Shown: positions 51,702 through 60,041, numbered from the stretch's first letter. The stretch: 64,000 nucleotides of DNA from JAAZZIT01 sp964480525 (GCA_964480525.1 CAYZOV010000008.1:7477-71476), one strand, 5' to 3'. Made by a program: numbers and translations. Notes: generated by a model not told the origin, from the letters alone.

Positions 51702-52499
51702 CTATTCCTCCCTTTTTGCGCAAAAAACAGTTCCCACCTGTTTTCCCTCAAAAATATCATAAAGTTTTTCAGGCTTGCTACCGTTCATAATCACCATGTC
51801 GATTCCCGCATTTACGGCGATTTCGGCTGCGTTAATTTTGGTTTTCATACCGCCCGTTCCGAGTTTTGAACCTGCTCCGCCCGCCAGATTTCTAACTTCG
51901 TCGTCAATTTTTTCCACAACAGGAATAAGTTTTGCGTCGCTGTTTTTTCTAGGGTCGCTGTCGTAAAGTCCGTCAATGTCCGACATAATAATCAATGCGT
52001 CCGCTTTTGCAACCGTTGCGATAATCGCACCCAGCGAATCGTTTTCCCCCACTTCAAGCTCCAATTCATCAATCGCCACCGTGTCGTTTTCGTTCACAAC
52101 CGGGATAACGCCATACGAAATAACCTTTTCCATTGCGTTTTCCACATTTTTACGCCTGTCCTCCAACAAAACGTACTTTGTCAGCAAAAACTGTGCCACC
52201 GTCAGCGAATATTCCGAAAAAAGTTTGTCGTACATATACATCAATTCGCACTGACCCACAGCCGCACACGCCTGTTTTGACGGTGTGTCCGTAGGTTTTG
52301 ACAAAAGTCCCAGTTTACTCATTCCCAAACCGATAGAACCGCTTGACACAAGAATGATTTCTTTGCCCGAATTTTGCAAATCCGCCAAAGTTTTCACAAG
52401 CTTTTCCACACGTCTTATGTTAAGTCTGCCCGTTTTATGGGTCAAAGTGGACGTTCCCACCTTGACAACAATTCTCTTTTTATTTGTAAAATCTATCAT
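51702..52499 (-). CDS. proB: Glutamate 5-kinase without PUA domain
   Basis: 265 residues, a bare amino-acid-kinase domain; E. coli ProB is about 367 residues because of a C-terminal PUA domain that is missing here, as in a number of Firmicutes. VVKVGTSTLTHKTGRLN, LVSSGSIGLG, VVNENDTVAIDE and GTGGMKTKINAAEIA are the kinase motifs. It phosphorylates glutamate for ProA. AAAGGGAG precedes the ATG. Confidence 0.95.
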   Translation of the reverse strand: MIDFTNKKRIVVKVGTSTLTHKTGRLNIRRVEKLVKTLADLQNSGKEIILVSSGSIGLGMSKLGLLSKPTDTPSKQACAAVGQCELMYMYDKLFSEYSLTVAQFLLTKYVLLEDRRKNVENAMEKVISYGVIPVVNENDTVAIDELELEVGENDSLGAIIATVAKADALIIMSDIDGLYDSDPRKNSDAKLIPVVEKIDDEVRNLAGGAGSKLGTGGMKTKINAAEIAVNAGIDMVIMNGSKPEKLYDIFEGKQVGTVFCAKREE

Positions 52500-52513
52500 T
52501 TAAAATCTCCCTT

Positions 52514-53467
52514 TCAATTAACAACATTCTGCGGTTTGTTTGCCTTAAAGCACCTTATATTTTCCGCAACGACTTCCAAAAGCCGTTCTCTGGTTTTCTT
52601 TGGCGCCCACGCAATGTGAGGTGTAATCGTACAATTTTTCGCACCTCTCAACGGACAATCCTCTCTCATAGGTTCGTATGTGATTACGTCCAAGCAAGCG
52701 TGTGCAATTGTGCCGTCGTTAAGGGCGTTTGCCAAATCCTGCTCGTTAATCACGCCACCCCTTGAAGTATTCACCAAAAGCGCTGTGTTTTTCATCATTT
52801 TCAAAGTTTTTTCGTTAATTATTTCCTTAGTTTCCTCGGTCAAAGGACAATGCAAAGTCACCACGTCGCTTGTTTTCAAAAGTTCTTCAAGACCGACCGC
52901 TTTTACGCCTGCGTCGGTGATTTTCTTTTGGGTTCTGGAATAAGCCACCACGTTCATGCCAAAGGCTTTTGCAATTTCCGAAACCTTTCTTCCGATTTCG
53001 CCAAAACCGATAATTCCCAAAGTCATACCGCTTATTTCCTGAATCGGAATATAAAAATACGAAAACAGTTTATAATTAACCCAGTCGCCGTTTTGCACGG
53101 TTTGGTTATATTCCGAAACACGGTTGAAATAGTCAAGGATAAACGCAAAGGTATGCTGTGCCACCGAATTTGTGGAATAACTCGGCACATTGCACACCAC
53201 CGCACCGTGCCGTGTGGCTGATTCAATGTCAACATTGTTATATCCCGTTGCAAAAAGTCCAACATATTTAAGATTTTTACACCTTTCAAAAACCTCGTCG
53301 GTGATAAGACATTTGTTGCAAATCACGCCGTCAGCGTCGCCGATTCTGTTTGCAACTTCGTCGTTTTTGGTATAACCGTAAATTTCCACTTCCCCCAGCG
53401 CCTTAATTTCGTCAAGAGAAACGTCGTTTTTTGAAACGGTTTCGCTGTCAAGCACCACAATTTTCAC
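52514..53467 (-). CDS. D-2-hydroxyacid dehydrogenase (glycerate dehydrogenase-like)
   Basis: 317 residues from a GTG start with AAGGAG upstream. NAD-binding GIIGFGEIGRKV near residue 150; catalytic Arg in NTSRGGVINEQDL, Glu in YEPM and His in TPHIAWAP are present. It interconverts a 2-keto acid and a D-2-hydroxy acid; hydroxypyruvate/D-glycerate is typical for this length and pattern. It lies 14 bp before proB in the same transcript, although no link with proline synthesis is known. Confidence 0.9.
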   Translation of the reverse strand: MKIVVLDSETVSKNDVSLDEIKALGEVEIYGYTKNDEVANRIGDADGVICNKCLITDEVFERCKNLKYVGLFATGYNNVDIESATRHGAVVCNVPSYSTNSVAQHTFAFILDYFNRVSEYNQTVQNGDWVNYKLFSYFYIPIQEISGMTLGIIGFGEIGRKVSEIAKAFGMNVVAYSRTQKKITDAGVKAVGLEELLKTSDVVTLHCPLTEETKEIINEKTLKMMKNTALLVNTSRGGVINEQDLANALNDGTIAHACLDVITYEPMREDCPLRGAKNCTITPHIAWAPKKTRERLLEVVAENIRCFKANKPQNVVN

Positions 53468-53479
53468 TAAATCCGCTCC

Positions 53480-53896
53480 TTACTCGTCGTCCTCGTCGTC
53501 AAAGTCGTCAAAATCCACGTCCGAAATTTTACTTGCTTGCGAAGTCATTGCAAATCCGTCGTCTTCGCCCTGTTTCATAATTTCTTCCTGTTTTTTCTTT
53601 TCAGCCAAAACCTTTGCCTGTTTTTTGTCGTTATGTTGCGAAACAAAAGCCATTACCAACAGAATAATTTCCGCAACCCCAAGCGCCATAATAACGTATT
53701 TTTGCGAGAAAAACTGGGTCGCCAACGTCAAATCCACGGCGATAGTTAAATAAATATAATAATTAAGTTCCTTGCGTTTGTATTGTGCTATATAAAGCGC
53801 CGTGGCAATCAGACAAAAAATAATATGTGCCGTCAAGGGCAAAGGTGCGTGTATATTTTGCGTACCTGTTTTTGTCAAAACGGTAAAGAAATTCAT
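53480..53896 (-). CDS. Small membrane protein with acidic tail
   Basis: 138 residues from ATG 53896 with AAAGGA upstream. Three to four hydrophobic helices (about 20-90: LTAHIIFCLIATALYIAQY, YIYLTIAVDLTLATQFF, VIMALGVAEIILLVMAFV) are followed by a charged coiled stretch (KKQAKVLAEKKKQEEIM) and a very acidic end (DVDFDDFDDEDDE). It is the first gene of the operon that ends in proBA. No family recognised. Confidence 0.7.
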   Translation of the reverse strand: MNFFTVLTKTGTQNIHAPLPLTAHIIFCLIATALYIAQYKRKELNYYIYLTIAVDLTLATQFFSQKYVIMALGVAEIILLVMAFVSQHNDKKQAKVLAEKKKQEEIMKQGEDDGFAMTSQASKISDVDFDDFDDEDDE

Positions 53897-53934
53897 TTTC
53901 TTCAATCCTTTCAAAACTTTCGATTTACAAAAAA

Positions 53935-53962
53935 GTCCCCCGATGTCTAAAACATGAGGGAC
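53935..53962 (-). other. Hairpin at the very 5' end of the proBA-operon transcript
   Basis: GTCCCTCATGT/ACATCGGGGGAC on the minus strand, followed by six Ts. It looks like a terminator, yet it lies immediately downstream of the operon promoter (53974-54002). It could end transcripts from the upstream serine-hydrolase gene, stabilise the 5' end or cause early pausing. Confidence 0.6.
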
Positions 53963-53973
53963 ACCTTATTCAA

Positions 53974-54002
53974 ATTATAACACACCGTGAAAAAATTTTC
54001 AA
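53974..54002 (-). promoter_or_regulatory. Promoter of the operon ending in proBA
   Basis: TTGAAA (53997-54002), 17 bp, TATAAT (53974-53979) on the minus strand; predicted start of transcription near 53967. Confidence 0.75.
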
Positions 54003-54024
54003 TAGATAAGGTACAATTTTCTCG

Positions 54025-55209
54025 TTAAATATTACTCATAACAATGTTTTTCAGCTTCTTAGTCAACGTTCCCGCTTTTCCGATACCAAGTTGCTGAACC
54101 CCAACAAGAAAACTCAGACCGCTTTTCGGTTCGTTTGAGAAAAACGTACCCATCCAGCCGTCCCAACCGTACTCACCTTTTTGGGCAAACCAACTTAATT
54201 TGCTTTCGTCCTCACACACACGCATAAAATTGCCGTATGTATAACCGCCCATCCAGTCCCAGCCTGCCAAAAGCTGAGATTTTTGAAAATTGTCAAGTCC
54301 GCCCTTTGTCAAAAATTTCACCCCTATTTCGGGTAAAATTCTTTTTTTGTCAAATACGCCGTCGTTTAAAAGCATTGTGGCAAATTTCATATAATCGTCA
54401 AGGGTCGAACAAAGACCTGCTCCGCCGCTTTCAAAAGCAGGGGGAACATCTCGTTTATACCTAAGTCCCAAATGGTCGGTTCGGTTTTCAAAAAGTTTTC
54501 CGTCTTTGTCATAATCATACGCCTTGCTAAGTCGGTGTTGTTTTTCTTTCGGAACATAAAAATCCGTGTCGTTCATTCCCAAAGGTTCAAAAAATTCTTC
54601 TCTTAAAAATTCTCCGAAAGGTTTGCCCGTAACTTTTTCCACAACAGCACCGCAAATATCGGCAGACGTTCCGTACAAAAATTCCGTTCCCGGTTCAAAA
54701 CAAAGGTCTGTTTTTGACATCATTTCGGCAAATTCCATAGTCGTAACAGGGTTATCCCCGTAAAGTCGCTGTGACATTTTCCAAAAAACCTCACCGCTTT
54801 GTTTTCCGCCCTCAAATCTGTCGTCGGGATAAGCAAGCCCCGAAGTCATGTTGAGCAAGTTTGAAACGGTTATGTTTTTTGACGACAACTCACGTTTTCC
54901 GTCCTTGTTTACATACATTCCCCAAAATTCAGGCAGATATTCCCCCACATAAGCGGACAAATCCACCATACCTCTGGACGCAAGCAAAACCACGGCGCTT
55001 GCGGTAATCGGCTTTGTTTGGGAATAAAGTCTGAATATGGTATCTCTCGTCATAGGCACGCCGTTTTCCAAATCCCGAAAACCTCCGTGCGCATAAGCCA
55101 CTTCCCTGCCGTCTTTCACAGCCAGAACATTTGCCCCTGCAATATCGCCGTTTTCCACCGCTTTTTCAATTTCCGCCCTAAGCAAATCCGACAACAGTTT
55201 TTCACTCAT
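54025..55209 (-). CDS. Serine hydrolase, class C beta-lactamase/esterase-like
   Basis: 394 residues from ATG 55209, which has GGTGG nearby. The open frame extends 168 bp further but that would overlap the next gene and lacks a ribosome site. SxxK nucleophile motif in LYSQTKPITA (near residue 68), a YxS/N-type motif in FLYGTSADICG, and LLNMTSGLAYPDD are those of the beta-lactamase/transpeptidase-like family. No signal peptide is seen, so an intracellular esterase or D-amino-peptide hydrolase is more likely than a resistance beta-lactamase. The substrate is unknown. Confidence 0.85.
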   Translation of the reverse strand: MSEKLLSDLLRAEIEKAVENGDIAGANVLAVKDGREVAYAHGGFRDLENGVPMTRDTIFRLYSQTKPITASAVVLLASRGMVDLSAYVGEYLPEFWGMYVNKDGKRELSSKNITVSNLLNMTSGLAYPDDRFEGGKQSGEVFWKMSQRLYGDNPVTTMEFAEMMSKTDLCFEPGTEFLYGTSADICGAVVEKVTGKPFGEFLREEFFEPLGMNDTDFYVPKEKQHRLSKAYDYDKDGKLFENRTDHLGLRYKRDVPPAFESGGAGLCSTLDDYMKFATMLLNDGVFDKKRILPEIGVKFLTKGGLDNFQKSQLLAGWDWMGGYTYGNFMRVCEDESKLSWFAQKGEYGWDGWMGTFFSNEPKSGLSFLVGVQQLGIGKAGTLTKKLKNIVMSNI

Positions 55210-55241
55210 AATTCCACCGCCTTGTTTTTTAAAAAATTTTG

Positions 55242-55269
55242 AAAAAAGCCCCACTCGGTGAGGCTTTTT
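55242..55269 (-). terminator. Terminator after the phosphoglycerate mutase gene
   Basis: AAAAAGCCTCAC/GTGGGGCTTTTTT hairpin with a T-run on the minus strand. Confidence 0.8.
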
Positions 55270-55286
55270 GTTTTGAAAAATCGGTT

Positions 55287-56495
55287 TTACATTTCGATAA
55301 ACATTTTCAACAGTTCGTGACCGTTTTCGATATAATCGCCCGTTGACTTTGCGCTTTCTTCGGTGTACTCGTCGCAACCCTCAAAGTCCTTTGATTTTGA
55401 ATACATCAAGAACGGAATAGGGTCGTTTGTGTGAGTTTTGAGCGCCAAAGGCGTTGCGTGGTCAGGCATAATAAGCACCTTGTAATCGTCGTACTTGTCA
55501 AGCGCTTCCAAAACAGGTTTAAGAATTTTTTCGTCGATAATTTCAAGAGATTTCTTCTTGTTTTCGATTTCGTGTCTGTGACCGCACTCGTCAGGAGCTT
55601 CAACGTGAATATACACAAAATCCTGTCCGTTTTCAAATTCCTTAATCGCAGCCTGTGCTTTTCCGTCAAAGTTTGTGTCAATGTAGCCTGTTGCACCCTC
55701 TACGTTTACAACATTCATTCCGCTAAATTTACCGATACCTTTCAAAAGGTCAACGGCGGAAATAATCGAACCTTTCAGTCCGTATTTTTCTTCAAACGGC
55801 ATTAAAGCCTTTCTCACGCCCTCACCCCAGAACCACATTGAGTTTGCAGGGCGTTTCCCTCTTGCGATTCTGTCCTTGTTTACAGGGTGGTCTTTAAGCA
55901 AATCGTAGCTCTTAACCATCATATCGTAAAGCTTTTCAGCGTTTTTGTGGCTAGGGATATATTCCTTAATCGGTTTGCCTGTAATATCGTGAGGTGGGGT
56001 CAAAGTTCCCACATCTGTTGTACCGTTGTTCCAAATAAGGCAATGGCGATAGCTAACGCCGGAGTAAAGCTGGAATTCGTCGCTGTTAAAATGTTCAGCC
56101 AAATATTCCACTAAAACCTTTGCTTCTTCGGTAGAAATATCGTCTGCGCAATAATCTAAAATTGTCTTGTCCTCGTAATTTTCCTCGTCAGAAAGCGTAA
56201 CAAGGTTACATCTGAACGACACGTCCGTCGGCTTCATGTCGATACCGATAGAACCTGCTTCCAGCGGTGAACGACCCGAATAGTAAACCTGTGGGTCGTA
56301 TCCCAAAACAGCAAGGTTTGCCACGTCGCTGCCCGGTTTCATATTGTCAGCCACAGTCTTTACAAGACCGATTCTCGAAGTTTTCGCAAGCTTATCCATA
56401 CAAGGCGTATTGGACGCACCCATAGGTGTTTTATTTCCAAGCTCCTCAACAGGATAGTCTGCCATTCCGTCACACAAAAGTACAAGGTATTTCAT
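55287..56495 (-). CDS. apgM: 2,3-bisphosphoglycerate-independent phosphoglycerate mutase, archaeal type (ApgM)
   Basis: 402 residues of the alkaline-phosphatase superfamily. The nucleophile/metal region is LCDGMADYPVEELGNKTPMGASNTP, in two parts LCDGMAD and NKTPMGASNTP; GYDPQVYYSGRSPLEAGSIG, VEAPDECGHRHEIENK and MPDHATPLALKTHTNDPIPF carry the metal-binding residues. The family interconverts 2- and 3-phosphoglycerate; some bacterial members act in threonine synthesis as homoserine kinase-like enzymes. No thr genes are near, so the glycolytic role is preferred. The ribosome site (AGAAAGAAG) is weak. Confidence 0.9.
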   Translation of the reverse strand: MKYLVLLCDGMADYPVEELGNKTPMGASNTPCMDKLAKTSRIGLVKTVADNMKPGSDVANLAVLGYDPQVYYSGRSPLEAGSIGIDMKPTDVSFRCNLVTLSDEENYEDKTILDYCADDISTEEAKVLVEYLAEHFNSDEFQLYSGVSYRHCLIWNNGTTDVGTLTPPHDITGKPIKEYIPSHKNAEKLYDMMVKSYDLLKDHPVNKDRIARGKRPANSMWFWGEGVRKALMPFEEKYGLKGSIISAVDLLKGIGKFSGMNVVNVEGATGYIDTNFDGKAQAAIKEFENGQDFVYIHVEAPDECGHRHEIENKKKSLEIIDEKILKPVLEALDKYDDYKVLIMPDHATPLALKTHTNDPIPFLMYSKSKDFEGCDEYTEESAKSTGDYIENGHELLKMFIEM

Positions 56496-56527
56496 AATAC
56501 ATTCTTCTTTCTATAAAAATTCTAAAT

Positions 56528-57292
56528 TTAGCCGTTATTGTATCTTTGGAGAAATTGTTTGGTACGTTCGTTTTCGGTGTTGTTAAACACGTCATCAGGC
56601 GTACCCTGTTCAATAATATATCCCCCGTCCATAAACACAACATGGTTTGCCACATCTTTTGCAAAAGCCATTTCGTGCGTTACGATAACCATAGTCATCT
56701 TGTCGTCAGCAAGTTCTTTGATAACTTTCAAAACCTGTCCTGTAAGTTCAGGGTCAAGCGCCGACGTCGGTTCGTCAAAGAAAAGCACTTCTGGGTTTAG
56801 CGCCAACGCTCTGGCAATAGACACACGCTGTTGCTGTCCGCCCGACAACTCATACGGGTAAGCGTCAGCCTTGCTTTCAAGCCCCATTTTTTTCAAAAGC
56901 TCCATTGCTTTTTCCTGCGCCTGTTCCTTTGGCATTTTAAGCACGCACATAGGCGCTTCGGTGATATTTCTCAAAACCGTCATATGCGGAAACAAATTAA
57001 AATTCTGAAAAACAAGACCGATTTTAAGACGAATATCCCTAAGTACCGCACCGTTTGCGTAAACGGTTTTGCCCTTTTCGTTTTTAACAAGCATATCAAG
57101 GTCGCAAACCCTAATTTCACCGCTGTCTGCACGTTCAAGCTGGTTTATACATCTCAAGAGCGTTGATTTTCCGCTTCCCGACGGACCTATAATCGCCATT
57201 ACTTCGCCTTTTTCCACGTCAAAAGATATATCTTTAAGCACGTCAAGACTGCCAAAACTTTTTGATAAATTTCTAACTTCAAGTATTGCCAT
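56528..57292 (-). CDS. Amino-acid ABC transporter ATP-binding protein
   Basis: 254 residues. Walker A GPSGSGKST near residue 37, Q-loop VFQNFNLFPHMTVL, signature ELSGGQQQRVSIARAL, Walker B VLFFDEPTSALDPE and switch His in VTHEMAFA. It is of the GlnQ/HisP polar amino-acid type (PAAT). It follows the permease gene by 19 bp. It powers uptake of an amino acid delivered by the binding lipoprotein encoded just upstream. Confidence 0.95.
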   Translation of the reverse strand: MAILEVRNLSKSFGSLDVLKDISFDVEKGEVMAIIGPSGSGKSTLLRCINQLERADSGEIRVCDLDMLVKNEKGKTVYANGAVLRDIRLKIGLVFQNFNLFPHMTVLRNITEAPMCVLKMPKEQAQEKAMELLKKMGLESKADAYPYELSGGQQQRVSIARALALNPEVLFFDEPTSALDPELTGQVLKVIKELADDKMTMVIVTHEMAFAKDVANHVVFMDGGYIIEQGTPDDVFNNTENERTKQFLQRYNNG

Positions 57293-57311
57293 TGTTATTT
57301 CCTTTCGTCAG

Positions 57312-58016
57312 TTACTTGTAATAGTCAAGTTTCTTCTCAATTATAGCAAAAATAACCGTCAGCACAAGGGACATTACAAAATAGAACACGCCTGCGATAA
57401 AAAGCGGCACAAGGGAGCTATAATACTGCATTTGCTGTTTAGCCGCAAGTGTTATTTCGGCATACGCAACCACGTTTGCAAGAGAAGTGTCCTTTACAAG
57501 CGTGATAACCTCGTTTGCGCTTGCAGGCACAACACGTTTTACAACCTGCGGAAGTACAATTCTGAAAAACGTCTGGGTCTTTGTCATACTAAGGGACGCC
57601 GCCGCTTCGTACTGTCCCTTTGGGATTGATTCGATTCCACCTCTGAAAATTTCCGCAAAATACGCCGCATAGTTAAGCACAAACGCCACAAGCACCGCAT
57701 TTAGCATATAATTTTCGGCACGAATATCAATTTTATCAAGGAAAAACACCACAAAATCCGGCAATCCGTCCATAAGTTTCAAATACGGTGTGGCAAAATA
57801 AACCACAATCAATTGCAACATAAGAGGAGTTCCACGCATAATAAGTATGTAAATATTTGTCAGCCAGCCAATTGGCTTGAATTTGCACATTTTTAAAAGA
57901 GCAACCACCATTCCCAACGGAATAGAAAACAGCAGGGTGTACCCGAAAACTTTCAACGTCGGCAAAAGAAATTCAAGCAAAAGCTTAGTCACCTTCAGAA
58001 TTTCTTCACTTGTCAC
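57312..58016 (-). CDS. Amino-acid ABC transporter permease
   Basis: 234 residues from a GTG start (AGAAAGG upstream). About five membrane helices with the typical N-terminal TLLFSIPLGMVVALLKM and EAA loop EIFRGGIESIPKGQYEAAASLSM, ending PLFIAGVFYFVMSLVLT. It is the single permease of a PAAT system and would form a homodimer. Its own promoter and a palindromic operator lie upstream, so the permease-ATPase pair can be expressed apart from the binding protein. Confidence 0.94.
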   Translation of the reverse strand: MTSEEILKVTKLLLEFLLPTLKVFGYTLLFSIPLGMVVALLKMCKFKPIGWLTNIYILIMRGTPLMLQLIVVYFATPYLKLMDGLPDFVVFFLDKIDIRAENYMLNAVLVAFVLNYAAYFAEIFRGGIESIPKGQYEAAASLSMTKTQTFFRIVLPQVVKRVVPASANEVITLVKDTSLANVVAYAEITLAAKQQMQYYSSLVPLFIAGVFYFVMSLVLTVIFAIIEKKLDYYK

Positions 58017-58045
58017 TATATATCAAACCTTTCTCACAATCGTTC

Positions 58046-58069
58046 AGTATGCTAAAGCACTAGCATACT
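58046..58069. promoter_or_regulatory. Perfect palindrome over the permease transcription start (candidate operator)
   Basis: AGTATGCTA-6-TAGCATACT with 9-bp arms, placed just downstream of the -10 (58075-58080). A related sequence lies in the promoter of the binding-protein gene (59009-59036), so one regulator may control both. Confidence 0.6.
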
Positions 58070-58074
58070 AATAT

Positions 58075-58103
58075 ATTATAAAACAAAAAAACGCAAATAG
58101 CAA
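58075..58103 (-). promoter_or_regulatory. Promoter of the permease-ATPase genes
   Basis: TTGCTA (58098-58103), 17 bp, TATAAT (58075-58080) on the minus strand; the -35 lies inside the terminator of the upstream gene. Confidence 0.6.
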
Positions 58104-58121
58104 TAGCAATCTGCGTTTTTT
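58086..58121 (-). terminator. Terminator between the binding-protein gene and the permease gene
   Basis: AAAACGCAGATTGC/GCTATTTGCGTTTT hairpin followed by seven Ts on the minus strand. Confidence 0.8.
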
Positions 58122-58145
58122 AAAGAAAATTCAAATATTTTTGCC

Positions 58146-58970
58146 TTATTTAACAGTTGTGATGTCAGAACCGAACCATTTTGTGGAAATTTCGCCCAGT
58201 TTTCCGTCAGCCTTCATTTCGCCGAGGATTTTCTGAACTTCGTCACGAAGCGCCTGGTCGTCCTTTCTGAAGCCGATAACATATTCTTCTTCCGAAAGAT
58301 TTCCTTCCAAAACCTTATAATCTTTGCCCTGTCCGATTTCGTAATTTACTACGATTGAATCAAGGAAAACTGCGTCAACAAGGTTTGCTTCCATCTGCTG
58401 GAGTGCCGAAAGGTTTGTTTCCAAAGCAAGGACTTCGCAATTTTTTCCGATTTCGGATTCAGCAAGCAAAGTCTGTGCGGTTGAACCGTTCTGAACAGCG
58501 ATTTTTTTGCCTTTAAGGTCGTCGGAATTTGTGATTTCGTTTGAACCCATAACGGCAAAAACCATTTCGTTTTTCATATAAGGGTCAGAAAGATTCATTG
58601 CTTCGGCACGGCTTGTATCGTATGACATACCGTTCCAGATACAGTCGATTGTGCCTGTGTTAAGAGAAACTTCCTTAGTGTCCCAGTTAATCGGAGTCTT
58701 TTCAAGCTTTACGCCCATTCTCTTGCAAACTTCTTCCGCAACGTCAATGTCAAATCCCACAATGTTGTTGTCGTCGTCTGTATAACCCATTGGCTTGAAT
58801 GTTGCGTCAAGTCCCAGGTAGAACACGCCTGCGTCCTTAACTTTCTGGAGTGAATTGTCCTCTTTTGTTTTGCCGTTGCTGTCTGATGAATCGCTTGAAC
58901 CGCAACCTGTCAAAAGCATTGCACCGCAAAGCATAACGCTTGCGATTTTAGCTAAAAAATTCTTTTTCAT
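58146..58970 (-). CDS. Amino-acid ABC transporter substrate-binding lipoprotein
   Basis: 274 residues. Signal peptide with lipobox LLTGCGSS (Cys near 23), Ser-rich linker, then an SBP_bac_3 domain: KDAGVFYLGLDATFKPMGYTD, GFDIDVAEEVCKRMG, CIWNGMSYDTSRAEAM, AVQNGSTAQTLLAE and YVIGFRKDD. It captures a polar amino acid at the cell surface and hands it to the permease. It is separated from the permease gene by a terminator, giving extra binding protein, as is usual for such systems. The substrate is not certain; the Asp in GFDIDVA and Arg in TSRAEAM bind the amino acid backbone in relatives. Confidence 0.94.
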   Translation of the reverse strand: MKKNFLAKIASVMLCGAMLLTGCGSSDSSDSNGKTKEDNSLQKVKDAGVFYLGLDATFKPMGYTDDDNNIVGFDIDVAEEVCKRMGVKLEKTPINWDTKEVSLNTGTIDCIWNGMSYDTSRAEAMNLSDPYMKNEMVFAVMGSNEITNSDDLKGKKIAVQNGSTAQTLLAESEIGKNCEVLALETNLSALQQMEANLVDAVFLDSIVVNYEIGQGKDYKVLEGNLSEEEYVIGFRKDDQALRDEVQKILGEMKADGKLGEISTKWFGSDITTVK

Positions 58971-59008
58971 AATTTTTTGTCCTTTCGTGTAAAAATAATT
59001 TTGTTACT

Positions 59009-59042
59009 TGAACATAATAACACATTAGCACACTAAAGTAAA
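59009..59042 (-). promoter_or_regulatory. Promoter and candidate operator of the binding-protein gene
   Basis: TTTACT (59037-59042), 17 bp, TATTAT (59014-59019) on the minus strand. The spacer contains TTAGTGTGCTAATG, which aligns without gaps to the palindrome upstream of the permease gene (18 of 26 positions alike). Confidence 0.55.
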
Positions 59043-59125
59043 GCTTTTTTGCATTTTTTTACTAAACTTCGGAGAATTGCACAAAAAAATTTACATTCGC
59101 CCCACGATAATTTACTGTTTTACCG

Positions 59126-59154
59126 TTTAAAATTTTTTCAAAAAATGTTATACT
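59126..59154 (+). promoter_or_regulatory. Promoter of the pyridoxamine kinase gene
   Basis: TTTAAA (59126-59131), 17 bp, TATACT (59149-59154). Confidence 0.55.
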
Positions 59155-59199
59155 ATTAAAGTACAAATAATTTTGAAAAATAAAACAAAAGAGGTTTTT

Positions 59200-60039
59200 A
59201 TGAATACAAATCACAACACCCAGCCAAAAGTTGCGGTTTTTAACGATTTTTCGGGATTCGGAAGATGTTCCATTGCCGTTGCGTTGCCGTTGATTTCAGC
59301 ACTAAAGGTACAATGCTGTGCTATTCCCACGGCGATTTTTTCAAACCACACGGGTTTTGACAGCTTTTTTGTTGAGGACTACACCGACAGACTTTTGGCA
59401 TACACAAACGAATGGAAAAAACTAGGACTGCGTTTTGACGCTATAACTTCGGGTTTTTTAGGTTCGACCGAACAAATAAGTATCGTAGAAAAGTTCATCG
59501 AAGATTTCAAGGACGAAAACACCGCCGTGGTTATCGACCCCGTAATGGGTGACGGTGGACGGCTCTACCCTACATACAAGGAAGAAACCGCCCAAAGAAT
59601 GAAAACTCTTGTACGCCACGCCGACATTCTCACCCCAAATTTGACCGAAGCGTGCATACTTACGGACACGGATTATGTCCAAAACCCCGACGACACCTTT
59701 TTGCGTGAACTTTGCTTTAAGCTAAGCCAAAAGGGTGCAAAAAAAATCGTCATAACAGGACTTGACAACGGCGACGAAATTTCAAATTTGATTTTTGATT
59801 GCGAAAAAGGTTTTTCCACCGTTTCAAAGAAAAAGTCGGGCAGACAGCGTTCGGGTACGGGCGATGTTTTTTCCTCTATCATAACAGCCTGTGCTGTGCG
59901 AAAATTCGACTTTACACGTTCGGTGGAAGTTGCCGCCGACTTCGTTGCAAAGGCAATAAAGCGTTCGGACGAACTTGACATTCCCACAACCGACGGAGTG
60001 TGCTTTGAAGAAATTTTAAACGAGCTTACAAGACTTTAA
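59200..60039 (+). CDS. Pyridoxamine/pyridoxal kinase
   Basis: 279 residues from ATG 59200, which has AAGAGG five bases upstream. Ribokinase-like fold: VFNDFSGFGRCSIAVALPLI, SGFLGSTEQI, VIDPVMGDGG, ADILTPNLTEACILT, and the catalytic Asp with anion hole in RSGTGDVFSSI. It phosphorylates vitamin B6 forms to keep PLP supplied. It is closer to the PdxK/PdxY pyridoxal kinase group than to ThiD because of NEWKKLGLRFDAI and the NDFSGFGRCS start. It is monocistronic. Confidence 0.9.
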   Translation: MNTNHNTQPKVAVFNDFSGFGRCSIAVALPLISALKVQCCAIPTAIFSNHTGFDSFFVEDYTDRLLAYTNEWKKLGLRFDAITSGFLGSTEQISIVEKFIEDFKDENTAVVIDPVMGDGGRLYPTYKEETAQRMKTLVRHADILTPNLTEACILTDTDYVQNPDDTFLRELCFKLSQKGAKKIVITGLDNGDEISNLIFDCEKGFSTVSKKKSGRQRSGTGDVFSSIITACAVRKFDFTRSVEVAADFVAKAIKRSDELDIPTTDGVCFEEILNELTRL

Positions 60040-60041
60040 AC

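Noticed and set aside
55210..55377. N-terminal extension of the serine hydrolase
   Set aside because: It would overlap the phosphoglycerate mutase gene and a terminator, is very basic and unlike the family, and a ribosome site precedes the ATG at 55209.
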